Assembly: GCF_947623445.1 (NCBI RefSeq)
Contig: NC_135242.1
Span: 19,282,001-19,346,000 of the forward strand
Length of the DNA: 64,000 bases
Reading direction: 5' to 3'
From: Clavelina lepadiformis
Taxonomy: Eukaryota > Chordata > Ascidiacea > Aplousobranchia > Clavelinidae
Within the stretch, counting starts at the first letter, position 1; each line of letters starts with the position of its first letter. The notes beneath the pieces are model-generated. The model made no database searches and was not told the origin of the DNA. It saw only the letters and a list, made by a program, of their open reading frames with translations. The position numbers and the translations under genes are program-made. Below are positions 12,053-23,380 of this stretch, in pieces.

Positions 12053-12943
12053 TTATGCCATTAAATTTTGTAAGCTAACATCCAATGCAGGTGTAGCACA
12101 TACACCAGTCACATTTCCCCTGCGTTTCAGTGCATCTTTCTTTTGCAATTGCTTCAAATCATTTTCAAGACTGCGGTATTCATTTTCCATTCTTGTTTGC
12201 TGTAAAGCAGCAATATGGCGGAAATGTGCACGTTCCTGTTGTGCATTTTCAGTGCATAATTGGTTTTGCTTTTTTTGCAAGATGATTTCTTCTTCTTTAA
12301 GTGCAGCAGCACGTGCGTCATCGAATGCATTTCTTTCCGATCCAGTAGCTCGCTCCACAAACGAACACCCACTTTGGTAAGTACCAGATGTTGCGTTGCC
12401 ACTATTCTCGTGGGATGTTCCAGTGCTGTCCTTGCTGCTGTTTTCAGGGTTTGGCAACATTGCTATATGTTTTGCTCGAAGCTTCTCCTTTTGAGAAACC
12501 AACTTACGGCGATTCACTTCATCCTTCTGTTTCTTTTCTTCAATTGACCTGATGGTTTGCAGTTGATTTACTGCATCACAATAACGTCTTTTGGCTATCT
12601 TCTTTTGTTCTTGAAACATTGCTTCTATTAACATTTGATCTGGGCAATTCTCTCTAGCATCTTTTTGAGCTGTGCCAAACTCATTAAGTCCTTTTGCATA
12701 TTTTTGCTTGACATTAGCATATTTTACTTCTTTACTAAGTTCATGCTGTTTATTCAGCTCAGATGCAATATCTTGCAAAGCATTGCTTCTTTTTTCTTCG
12801 ACATTTGAACGAATGTTTTTAGCAATAGCCTGTCCTTGTTGTCGTACCTGAAGCAATCTCATCCTCCTACGATGCTTTGTTTGCTCTTCAAGCAGTAACT
12901 TTGTTTCATTGGGACTTGGAGTAATTCTTGATCTTGTCAACAT
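12053..12943 (-). CDS. CEP295-like centrosomal protein, N-terminal block only
   Basis: A single uninterrupted 296-codon frame, about 580 bp upstream of DNAJC3 on the same strand. The N-terminus (SPNE...RRRMRLLQVRQQ...A..IR) and the later AFDDARAAALKEEE and LKQLQKKDALKRR stretches align with the conserved N-terminal region of vertebrate CEP295 (KIAA1731; Ana1 in flies), a centriole-to-centrosome conversion factor. The protein is highly charged, Gln/Lys-rich and probably coiled coil almost throughout. Vertebrate CEP295 is over 2000 residues and multi-exonic; here the frame stops right after the conserved block, and no further homologous sequence follows before DNAJC3. It may be a short stand-alone paralogue, a retrocopy that kept its frame, or the lineage's reduced form. 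Family assignment is by remembered similarity. Confidence 0.7.
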   Translation of the reverse strand: MLTRSRITPSPNETKLLLEEQTKHRRRMRLLQVRQQGQAIAKNIRSNVEEKRSNALQDIASELNKQHELSKEVKYANVKQKYAKGLNEFGTAQKDARENCPDQMLIEAMFQEQKKIAKRRYCDAVNQLQTIRSIEEKKQKDEVNRRKLVSQKEKLRAKHIAMLPNPENSSKDSTGTSHENSGNATSGTYQSGCSFVERATGSERNAFDDARAAALKEEEIILQKKQNQLCTENAQQERAHFRHIAALQQTRMENEYRSLENDLKQLQKKDALKRRGNVTGVCATPALDVSLQNLMA

Positions 12944-15284
12944 GCTGTTTGCTTTTATAAAACCTTTGGTTTGCCAAGTAGGCCAAGTTGATTGATTCTT
13001 GATTGGTTGTTGATTTGGTTGATTGATTTTTGACTTTCCTTTTGAATTTTATCCTACTTCTTTGGTCTAGATAACCCTTACTATAAATTTACATTGTGTG
13101 AGTAAAAAAACCAAACCAAAGAAACTGTGAAGATAAATATAAGAAAAACACAATTTAAACCCCATAGTAAGTATATAACTTTCTACGGAAGCCACACTCT
13201 CACAAGCTACAGACACTTAAATATGAGAAATTCTACTTATAGAAATCTGTTAAATATCCGACAGTAGTTTGTAGAATTGCCATTTTGTGCTATAATCTGC
13301 TACGAAGTGACTATTTCAACCGTATCTGTTTACCGATGTTGGAAAATCACACTAGTGTGACCGGCAGCTTCCCCTTGCTAAGTCTATTACTCATGTTTTC
13401 AACCCAACTGGAAAATATGGTTGTTTTCGACAAGAAATCATGCATGCAAAGAGGCAAATGTTCGTTTGATTACGTGCACGGAAGTCTCAATTCTTTGTTT
13501 ATTTATAATAAATTGGTGTGCAAACAATCTGTTTATCTTTTTTTGTTTGCTATATATTGGTGTGATGAGTAAAATATTTGGCAAGCACATTTATGAATCT
13601 CGTGCAAGCAGGTGCCACACTCTCCACTATGGGTTTTGGACGAGGAAACAAGAAATGTTGTTTACCAAAGTAGCATTTTCAAAATTCGGTAACCGGCAGC
13701 CGGTGAAACAAATGCTGTCATATCTATATATTCATAAGTATTACATTGGTGTTTCACAAATTTTGGCATTACATTTAAAGAGTGACTATTTCACCGTATG
13801 TAGCTCACACAAATGTTAAATATGAGCGGTTAGATTTAGACAAAGGCCATGCAAAAAGTTGATTTTAGCTAGTTAAGGTTTTATTCGAGTTAGGTTAGGT
13901 TTAGGTTACTATGCTATAACATTTAAGTTAGTTTAACAAGAAACCGTAAAAATAGCTTTGAGCACACGAAATTTTCCGATGAAATAGTGGCAGCCTTACT
14001 TTTATTGGCGTATTTATCCGGCGCACTGAACTGAATGCAAACTTTCCAGTACGGCTGTGAGACCTATAATAAGAACGGTAAATTACCATAGGTAATCCGT
14101 ACAGCCATACTTGAAACAAAAATTTATCTGTTTGAAAAAAATAATTTTATAAACAGAAAATTAAACTTTATACTTTAAATAAGACTTCTGTCACTAATCA
14201 CAATACACTAGGCCTAGTTTTTATCGTATGTAGCCTAGTGGCCCTGATGTAAAATCTGCACATAAATTTGAAAATTTCTATCACGGACCTCTGTGAGCTT
14301 ACGATATCTATGTTCATTTAATAACAGACTCTGGAGTACCAGTAATCTGCTTATTATAATTAGCGTTAATTTAAAATCTGTTGGTCTGTGACCCACTAAA
14401 TTGTTCATCAAAGTTACAGCCTAGCAGCAACTAGCCTGGGCCGTAAGATAAAACGTAAAAATCCCCTGAAACGAAATGTTTTCATAATCATTATTCAGTA
14501 ACCGTGGGCAATTCTCATTGGTTAAAAAATGCTGGGTAATCTATTTTAGCTTGACTAGGTATTTTTTTCTTGGTGACGCTAAAGAGTACGATAAGTTACT
14601 ATTTATTTTTTTCAGGCAAATTAAACAATGTAAAAGTTTTACAGCATGATATTTTCACATATAAGATAGAATTTTTTTGCATACTTTTAAAAAAAAATAA
14701 ATGAAAAGGAGGGAGAGAGAGATAAGACGATAAGAGGGTTTTTAAAAACAAACTATTAACCATTGCATTTTTTACCATTAGGACACGTAATCAGTAGGAC
14801 ATAAGTGGAACAATTATTATTACACCATAACATCCGGTATCATGGCTTGCTTTCATATGCGGTTTTACTGATAATGTAAATTAATTCCAGCACCTTAAGC
14901 TATAAATATTGTGGATTAATTTTTATAATGCAAATGTAGAAAAGTTTATGAACACGATTTTTGGTAAATCAATTCTTCCTACTTTTATACATTGACAAAA
15001 GTAGAGAAAATTGATTTAAAGACTGTAGAATGTGTAGACTGTAGATCATAGATGAAGCGCTGTGACATTCACCAACGTAATAGCTTTTTGTGATCCAGTG
15101 CTGATAGAGATATAGACCAATCGGTTGACCGTAATTTGAAAAAGGATCTCTGTGCTTTAAATGCAATCCTTGCGAAAGGTCACCGTTACGGAGAAAGGAT
15201 CTTGTCGGGTAGTATAGGGATCTGTGAAATTAAAAACATACTTCCCAGTTGGTATGGTATGCTATCATAATTTTTTTTCTCTGA
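12944..15284. other. Intergenic, no recognised gene
   Basis: Just above the CEP295-like start there is TTGATTG/TTGGTTG-type simple sequence (about 12985-13035). A roughly 20-bp motif (GTGACTATTTCA.CCGTAT) occurs at about 13306 and again at about 13782 in the same orientation, suggesting an old repeat around 13.3-13.8 kb. The open frame across 13285-13572 shows no domain or splice context and is not called. Confidence 0.4.
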
Positions 15285-15352
15285 CTGAGTAAGGTCTTTG
15301 CACGACTTAGGCTAAATCTGGTGATGACTCCTCGTTGCTCGAGGCTCCGCTA
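15285..15352 (-). repeat. 3'-tail fragment of a dispersed SINE-like repeat
   Basis: The stretch GGTCTTTGCACGACT, followed by CTGG.GATGA.TCCT and CTCGAG, also occurs at about 48026-48075 at the end of a tRNA-derived SINE. The copy here has only the tail part. Orientation is taken from the fuller copy, whose promoter boxes read on the minus strand. Confidence 0.45.
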
Positions 15353-15888
15353 CTATAGGCTGCAATGCTGTGCAACTTAGTTAACTTCCAGAAGTAGGCT
15401 ATACATATTGGATTTAGCACTTATCCTTTATAGCACATTAATGCATACCAGGTTAATAAGCTTACAAAAATATCTTTAAGGTAAACCTACACTTTTTCGA
15501 GCAAAATTAGGTCTACTAGCCTATCTTTGTGACTTTATTGGAGTTAGGCCTATATTAATAGACTAGCCTATTGATTGCGCAACGCATAAACGAACTCTTG
15601 CAAAAACTGATTGTTTTCATATATTTTCCTTGAAAAGCGATTAAACTTAATATGTCATAATATGTTATGTGATATGTAATGTCGTAATAATTAAAGTCAT
15701 CATAGAATTCGAAGCAAAAACAATAGAACCACATGAGTAGCCTATGACACAAATATTTTAATTGTAGACGTTTCGAGCACCTAATAACTATAACCATTCT
15801 CAATGCAAGGTAGAACGTAACAGTATGATAGAATAATTCGGAAAAATTAAAGAAATTGTAAGAAAGCGTGCAAACAGTGTCATCCAGT

Positions 15889-16522
15889 TGTAGAGGATTG
15901 CACTGTTGTCAGTCTTAACTTATGTTATTCGGACTTAATTTACCTGCCGAATTAATGATCTGACTCCGTGGTTGCGTGCGGTTAGAATTCTCTAACCTAA
16001 CGTTCTACTAGCCGAAAGCCCTTACGTTATCACAGATACAGTTTATCAGAAACGATCCTTTATTGTAGGAACTGTACAGGTTCCGAATATAATACAATCA
16101 CAAACTTAGCATTCACCACTTAAAACAAGTCTAACGAATTACAATTAACTGGACTAACGTAACACGTTCGTACGATTCGGTATCTCTGTCTGCGCTTTTA
16201 CTCGCGTAGACGTTTGAGTTTATAAAGCGGAGCGATGTGAGCGGAAATATTCAACACAATATACACGAACATTTCAGAATGTGTGAACGATAAAAAAAAA
16301 GCGTTGGCAATGGGAATTACATTCAGTTAAAACTAGGATGTTATGAAATCACCTGGTAACGTACTAAACGGCGTTTTCGCATAAAGTTATTTAGAGCAAG
16401 TTTCCAAATTTTAAACGACAATAATTGCGGTTTTATCAGTAAACAATATCACAATAAATTACTGGCGAATATGTTCCCACAAATGATATAATGGTATTGA
16501 AAGCGGCTCCCAGGCCGCTACA
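15889..16522. mobile_element. Probable solo LTR (634 bp)
   Basis: The segment starts TGTAGAGG and ends CCGCTACA (TG...CA ends with a short inverted repeat). It is flanked on both sides by CAGT, a 4-bp target duplication. TATAAAG occurs at about 16220, fitting an LTR promoter. No gag/pol sequence adjoins it, so it would be a recombined solo LTR. Without a second copy the call rests on ends and flanks only. Confidence 0.5.
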
Positions 16523-17037
16523 CAGTTATGTCTGAAGATGTTAGAATAGGCCTATAATAACAAAGAAAATTTGCAGCATGGTGTTTAAAATTACATATAA
16601 GTTAGTATTCTAATTAGGTGCTGGTTGGCTTGCTTAAACGATTATGTGTAATAATCGGCTTAATTCATAACGAGACAAAGTATAACAAAATCGTAATCGT
16701 CTTCAAACTGGCAAATCTAAACAATGACAATTACTGCACAGTTCTTAATCGTTAAACAGAATATACCAAAACAATTTTCTAAGCAGAAGGTAAATGAAAA
16801 TAAGTGGATTCTCCCAAAGAAGCTGCCAACTGAAGCCTTCTGATGCTTTTGCACGCTGATCCGTATTATCTAAAAGTATAGCTTGTTGGAATAAGCTATA
16901 AGCTGGGTGATATGGCGTTTGTCCCACATCGCATAGGTTTTGCACTTAGTTGTAAATTGTAAGTATATGCGCACTATTTGGCCTTCATAAGTCAAACATT
17001 AGTTTATCTCAAATCATTTTGTAAATCTGTAGACCAT
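16523..17037. other. Non-coding, downstream flank of the GH31 gene
   Basis: It lies between the solo LTR and the stop codon of the minus-strand glycosidase. I see no clear AATAAA on the minus strand and no recognisable coding sequence; the 66-codon frame at 16745-16945 resembles no family I know. Confidence 0.4.
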
Positions 17038-20000
17038 CTACCCACATTTTGAAAAGCTTTGAAATAATTTCTCCCACTGTGTTCCTTTCCGGTAGAAAAC
17101 GGGTGGATTCCCAAGCTCGGCGTGCACTTGGACGGTTTTACCTTCACCTTTTTTGTCGGCTTTTACAATGATTTGTGTGCTGTTCCATAAATACACCCAT
17201 TCGTCCGGTGGAAGATAAACTGACCACTGATTTTGGCCTTCAAGCAATACTGGAGCCACGAGTAAGTCTGCAAGTTTGAAGTTTAAGGTGAGCCTACGGT
17301 TTATTACTGTAGTTTACAAAAGTGTTAAAGTCAACTATAGGCTACTTAGTTATCTGTGAAACCGTGAAATTTTAGAAAGAAGGTTCCTGAGGAGAGAAAA
17401 GAGGACTAATGTCAGAAAAGAGGGTATATGCTGCAGTAGGCAATGTTTCTATGCTGCAGGCTGCTTCTGCACATCAGTGGGTTAGTGTTGATTATATGAG
17501 ATTATTATAACAAGAAAACATGATGCAGACAGCTATAGTAAGTTTATATAGAAAGTAAGAATAGTCAATGCTGCCTACAACGATATTGAAATGTTTATTT
17601 GTATCGTTTACTTAGCATTTTTCCAACCTTGGCCGTAGAGATACTCATATTGTTCTTCGTATGATTGAGGATCATTCATATAATGGAAGAAAAGTGGTCT
17701 TTGTGCAGGATAACCGTGGTTAGTATTTTCACTGGCGACGTGGCCATGGTATGGCGCTAGTTTAATGTACAATTCTGTCATTCTTGAGAATGATTTTGTG
17801 GTTGCGTTATTGGTGTAGATCTGTGAAAATCAAATAATTTTTATATAATCATACACGCTATAGCATCTTTACCACTATAGATATTTCTACCTGCCAGTTG
17901 CGATCAGGCCTGTTTCCTTCGTGGGTTCTGAGAACCGGGGTAAACACATTCATTTCGGCCCATCTTAAAACGAGTTCTTCGGTACGCACCATGCACAAAA
18001 GCGAAACGTAACCACCTACATCACTATGATGTAATCCCATACCTAAACAAAGTTATCACCACTCAGTGCTTTAAATAAAGACTAAAACTAAAAACTGCTA
18101 ACTTTCAGTAAATTTACAGGCTACCTGACATTCCTAAAGACAAAGCCGCTGGAATTGTTGAAGCAAGACCATCACCATAAGAAAAGTCAACGTTTTGGTC
18201 ACCACCCCAAGCAATTGAAGTATAACCAGGCGATTTACCAAAACCTTCACGTATTAAGAAATAGAACTAAACTCTAAATGTGTTCTAATTTTAACTGTAT
18301 CGATGGAGCAAACGTAGGCTACACTGGTACAAAGTTCCAGAGAATGCCTGAACCATCAATCAACTGACCTGATCTCATAAAAACGAAAACATCGTTCACA
18401 ATTCCCATTTCTTTCACTGCTTCCCGGTTTAGCTGTGCCCAAAGTTCTGAATAGATGTTGTGCATTTCTAAAGCTGGTCGTCCATCGTAATAAACAGAAT
18501 CATCCACTGGTAAGTATTCACCACCAAAGTCGGCCATCCAGCCTGAAAATCCAAGCTTTGCTATGTCCTGAAGAAACACTAGTGGTCGAATTTCATGTGA
18601 ATACCACGAATATAACAAAAATATTTGTTGAATATCATGCCATGAAATGTCATGACATAATTGTTACCTGTACAACCTTTTTGTACCAGTCGTATGCTTT
18701 TGGATTTGTAAGATCAACCGAGCCACATTCCATTTCTCCAAAATCAACCAGTTGAGTTTTTCCTATATAATTCCATATGTAGTTTTATCTCACATACCTT
18801 GTGGAAGAAATTTCCGATATTTAATACAATATGTTTTTCTTACTTACCTGTTCTAGCACTTTTTATAAAATAACCTTCATTGTCAGCTTCGTCAAACATC
18901 TCACTTCCCTTGATTACGTGAGGATTGATGTAGGATAAAAATCTTACATTTTCCTTTTCTTTGAATTGCTATAAGTTATACGGTATATTACAGATGATCC
19001 TAAATGTCTTCTGAATTTTCAACAATTGCAATAAAGCATGAATTTAAATTAAAGTTTAAATATGAATACAAAATAAACAAGCAAATGCTACTATATTTCA
19101 CACTTTCATGATTTTTTCCAAGTTTGGATACATTTTCTTATCCCATCGCCAGTTCCAGTACACCCTTTTCCCAAGTGACGTCATAAACTTTCCAGCCCAA
19201 TCTTGTATCCAAATGGCGCTAATTTTCACGTCATGTTCCTTTAAGGATCGATATCTTGACAGAACCTATTGCAGAATAATCGTGAATTAATCATTTTCTT
19301 TTTTGTATTATGAGATTAGCGTTTTTTAAAGTCGTGGATATAAACTTGAACGTGTCTTTCATTACCTTTTCTGTGCCTCCCTGTAATCCTATGATTGCTC
19401 CATTATATAACCAATGTGGTGGAAGAGGTTGCCTTCCCATGAAGGATGTTAGCTTTTCCAGAAGTTTCGGCCAGCTAGTGGCAGTGCCCATGTAAATTTG
19501 TGCTTTTTCAAAGTTCTCCTGCATTTCAATCTCGTGATAATGTTTTGAGCTGGGACATCACGTAGAATGATTTGATTATGGCTTACAAAACTTTGATGAG
19601 TTGAAGTAGCACGTTTTATAATATTGTTAGGCATAAGATGATTGTTTGTGGACAGAATGTAGTTAGGTTACCTGAAATTTAGCAAGCTGTAGAAGGAGAA
19701 GTCCAAATGAGCGTAATACAAACGATCTGACACAAACGTCGGTTGCGGCCAATAAGAGGTATGATAATCGCCGCCAGCACCGGCCACTATATCTGTGACC
19801 AAAATCGCAAAATTTGTTTGAAAAAACGAAACATTTTTGTAACTTTCACTTTGAAGCACTTCAGAGCTAACTTTTAAAACGATTAGATGTCGCAAAAGAG
19901 CTAAACAAGCTACGAACCTGCAAGGTAAGTAACCATGGTAGACTTATTTCTCCCCACTCCCTGCTCGCGAACCCACATTGGGAATGTGCGCCCTCGCAGG

Positions 20001-21271
20001 TTAAAGTGACTAAACTGTTCTCCGCCTATTGTAATACAGTGCAAGTTTAGTTAAGGCTATGCTATAACAATTTTGCCCTTTCTTATAATACCACGATGTC
20101 AAGCTGTCGGGATTAACAAAACTTTACAGATAATAACTAATTGCGTGAGTGCGTGGTTTTGAAAAAAACGAAAAAACTCGCCTTACAAAAGGCCAGTGAC
20201 ACTCAACGAAGTATTACATGCTTTAAGTCCTTTAAGAGGCTATGTAATCTATGTAAGATTCAGGTTTACCGCCATATACATGCTCTTCAGGTAATGCGGT
20301 TAAACGCAACCACATCCTATTGTATTCTGTATTCGTATTAGATTTTTTTAGACGAATGACATTTCCCTCCGACGTTGATTCAAACTGAAGAGTAATCTGT
20401 AAAATATTTCATTAAAATGCATACTTAATTCAGTTTAGTACTTACCACAGTTAATTCGCTTACCGCTACGTCATATTTCGGGTTGCTGAATCGAACGTGA
20501 AATGGGCTTTCCCCTAAATCGATCTCCAGTTGGCCTTCTTTGAGAAGAGGATCATCGCTGACTTGGAAGTCGTTCAGAGAAATTCGTTTCAATAATTCAT
20601 CTTCGATATGGAAATTTCCGAGGTCGTTTTCGTATCTAAACGTCATAACACCGACATCAAAATTTACCTTTTCACAACATCGCATTGATAATATACTGAA
20701 TTTATTGCGCCAGCAGGCAACAACCTATGTGCTTAGTGCTTTACTTGACAGCTTAGTATTGTATGGTCAAGTTGCCTACACCACAGACTTACAAACATAA
20801 CCAGTTATAAACCTTTTAACAAGAAAATAACATTTTCTAAGAAAGAATATCGAGTTACTTGGTTTTCCCTTTTCCGATTGCTATCGCGGGCTTGGTATAA
20901 CTGTGTTGTAGTATTACCCGTTTGTCCAAGTAGATTTCTGTTCAAGTAATAAATTTATTTGTAAAAATAGAGATCATCCAAGTATTTTTGATGCAAAAAC
21001 GAAGCTTAAATGTTGACATACAATATTTTCTTTAAAAAAAAAGTGTGAATAAAGACAGGTATCTGTCTGACTTGTCCAAACTACAGTACAAACTGTCAAA
21101 AATAACAAGGCCGGCAATCTGCAAACCGGTACGCCTATCAGTTAAATTTCTTAACCTTTACCCACCTAAACTCTGCAGTGACTTCTTGTATTCAAAAACT
21201 GCTTCGGTAGTTACTGCACCAATCAAAATGACCAAAAGTGGTGCAAAAAAATATGCCGATTTTTCTGTCAT
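17038..21271 (-). CDS. GH31 sulfoquinovosidase-like glycosidase (YihQ family), secreted
   Basis: Predicted role: release of sulfoquinovose from sulfoquinovosyl glycerides, the plant and cyanobacterial sulfolipid. Exons (high to low): 21162-21271, 20859-20900, 20446-20635, 20270-20396, 19918-20025, 19672-19792, 19366-19549, 19104-19265, 18848-18968, 18668-18762, 18369-18567, 18125-18244, 17891-18042, 17628-17820 and 17038-17267. Phases fit; the sum is 717 aa, against about 678 for E. coli YihQ. Exon 1 encodes a signal peptide (FFAPLLVILIGAVTTEA). Matches run end to end: GEQF...GVGRNK, GGDY...WPQPTFVS, IWIQDWAG, WNWRWDKKMYP, GWMADFG, GGDQNVDFSYGDGLAS, GLHHSDVGGY, RTHEGNRP, PPVFYRKGTQW. By spacing, Q315, R328, W331 and Y538 equal YihQ Q288, R301, W304 and Y508; D433 is the nucleophile and D502 the acid/base. 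The first two exons are the least certain. Confidence 0.88.
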
Positions 21272-23216
21272 GGTTGCAATCTGACTTAGCTTAACTGCAC
21301 CCAAGAGCTAGTTGGTTGGCAAAACGTGGCGTGGTTAAACATTAAACAGGAATGTAGTCGTACGCTCCCGTCGGCTCTTTTGTTGATATTGATTACGTCA
21401 CCATATCCCGGCTAAAAAGTCGCTTTATTGTAAAATAATGAATAGCGTGTTGGCACCTTTGTAAACATTGAAGGTAAGCGTATATCAAATAACCATCTAA
21501 CATTTTTGGTGAAAGCACATTTAAATGTGAAAATGAACAAAAAAGTGTTAAAGGTTTTAAATGCTGAAAGCTTAGATTGCTTCCCAAAACAACACATGAC
21601 AAAATCTTGCCAGATCAAGCTTGCTGAGTGCGATTAAAGTCCAGATTAATAATTGTCAAACTCAAATCACGTGCTATGCAACACTTCCTTTAAATATTAA
21701 CGCATCACAGGGAAATTTAAATGCTGATATACTAATTAATATGAGAAATTTTTATAAACTATAGAGAAAGTGGACCACTTAGCGCTTAACCCGTCTCTGC
21801 AAGCATTTTACGACAGCTTCTAAAATTTGATTTGCGATGTAGCTTGGGCACTTACGTTTTTGTTTCTACCATAGTAGTTTGTATTCGCTTATCATTTATA
21901 CATTCACTTGCTTGATTTTAAAAAAATCGCAAAAAAATACCACTTTGCCCCGACTGCATGGGGCAAAGAGGCCCGTAACACTTTTTTGCTGCAAACATAA
22001 ACTTGGTAAAGAAATGAATTTTCTTTCCAGCTAATACATGTGTAAAAAAACTACACAACGATAAACAACGCGCACACGCAAGGTACAGTGAGAAGTCTAA
22101 ACCCACAGCAATTACAGGCACGTCTCGTCAACAAAGTAGTGGTTTTCGTTCTTCGATCGGGTTTACCGATCAATTCTATGCTCCCAAATTGCTAAAGAAA
22201 GACTTTAGTTTTTACACACGAATAAAATCTTCTGTATTGCCGTTAGTCAACCTAAATAATACTTCTAGTATTTTACCCTCAGGTATAAGGTGAGGTAAAG
22301 TGGACCACCGAAGAACCACCACTAAACCATTAATTTGTTTTGCCTACTTTTCTATGCAAAACTAGCAAACAGTTACTGCTGCGTTTTACTGCTCTTGCGT
22401 TACTGTCCAAACTATAAGTGGCACAAACTAATTTGCTACAACCAATGTTTCAAAAATTAAACGAATTTTTGACTCTTATCTTAGATCGATGACTCGACAA
22501 AATAGATTTTCTTCCCTCGTATTTACATCATGAAGCTCAACATTTTCAGCCAAACATTGTTTGCAAGTGTAGTCATCATGAACGGCTAAACACTAAAACT
22601 TTTAGAGCGTAGCGTAGTTTTTAAGAAAGTTAGAGGGATGTTGCACATTGTCACGCTGAATCGCTTTGCCCGACCTTCCCCTTTTGATCAAATACATGCC
22701 GATACAAAATGGATAAAATTGCCAATTACTATACCTCCCAATGCCTAACCTTGGAACCGTAGTCGTGTATTACGGACTTATATTTATAAAGTATATAGAT
22801 ATAATACAATTATAGAGTCACGTCTCATGATTTGTATATGCATGTGTAACACTTGTTTTCCGACTGTCCGCCGAAGGTCGGTAAGAAACACTTTGTTTAT
22901 TCTTTCAGTCAAAACCCCAACGCTGAATTAAAACAAATCCGCCCAAGCACCAGTCAAGAGCCACACACCAAAAAAACACAAATACCAACACTGCCACGAA
23001 AATAAGGGCGGGGCGCTGATTACCAACTACGTCCTCAAGGATAACGAAATGACGGGTCACAAGAATTGAGGTAAAAATCATGCACATGTAAATGGAAAAA
23101 AACTGCGGCAGTGCGAGAGCAGTTAAAAAAACCGACAAGTTTACACACAAATGAAGCAATGCACCACGCCAATAAAAACAGATGTTGACACACACACACT
23201 GGATTAAATTACTGTA
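21272..23216. other. Intergenic, no recognised gene
   Basis: There is a perfect short hairpin (TTTGCCCC, loop, GGGGCAAA) at about 21951-21968. The motif AAAGTGGACCAC occurs at about 21769 and again at about 22297 in the same orientation, probably an unclassified repeat. The hydrophobic frame at 22905-23195 on the minus strand is not supported as a gene. Confidence 0.4.
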
Positions 23217-23380
23217 CGGTGTCCATAAAGTCTGGGTACATAGGGAATTTTACTAATTTATTGTTTCCAGATTGAATGATGGCTCTGTCTAAAGAAGAAC
23301 GAATTGAGTTGGTACTCTTTAGTGGACGAGAAAGATCGTCTTATTTTTAACCATGCACCCAGACTTTGTGGACACGCTGT
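23217..23380 (+). mobile_element. Mariner/Tc1-like deletion derivative (about 164 bp)
   Basis: GGTGTCCATAAAGTCTGGGT on the left and ACCCAGACTTTGTGGACAC on the right form an inverted repeat with few mismatches. Between them, an ATG at about 23281 opens the frame MALSKEERIELVLFSGRERS, like the start of a mariner-type transposase, followed quickly by a stop. It is an internally deleted copy that kept both ends and the transposase start. TA dinucleotides flank both ends but the exact boundaries are uncertain. Confidence 0.6.

Noticed and set aside
22905-23195. 96-codon hydrophobic minus-strand frame next to the mariner relic
   Set aside because: Hydrophobic but without family resemblance, splice partners or poly(A) signal.
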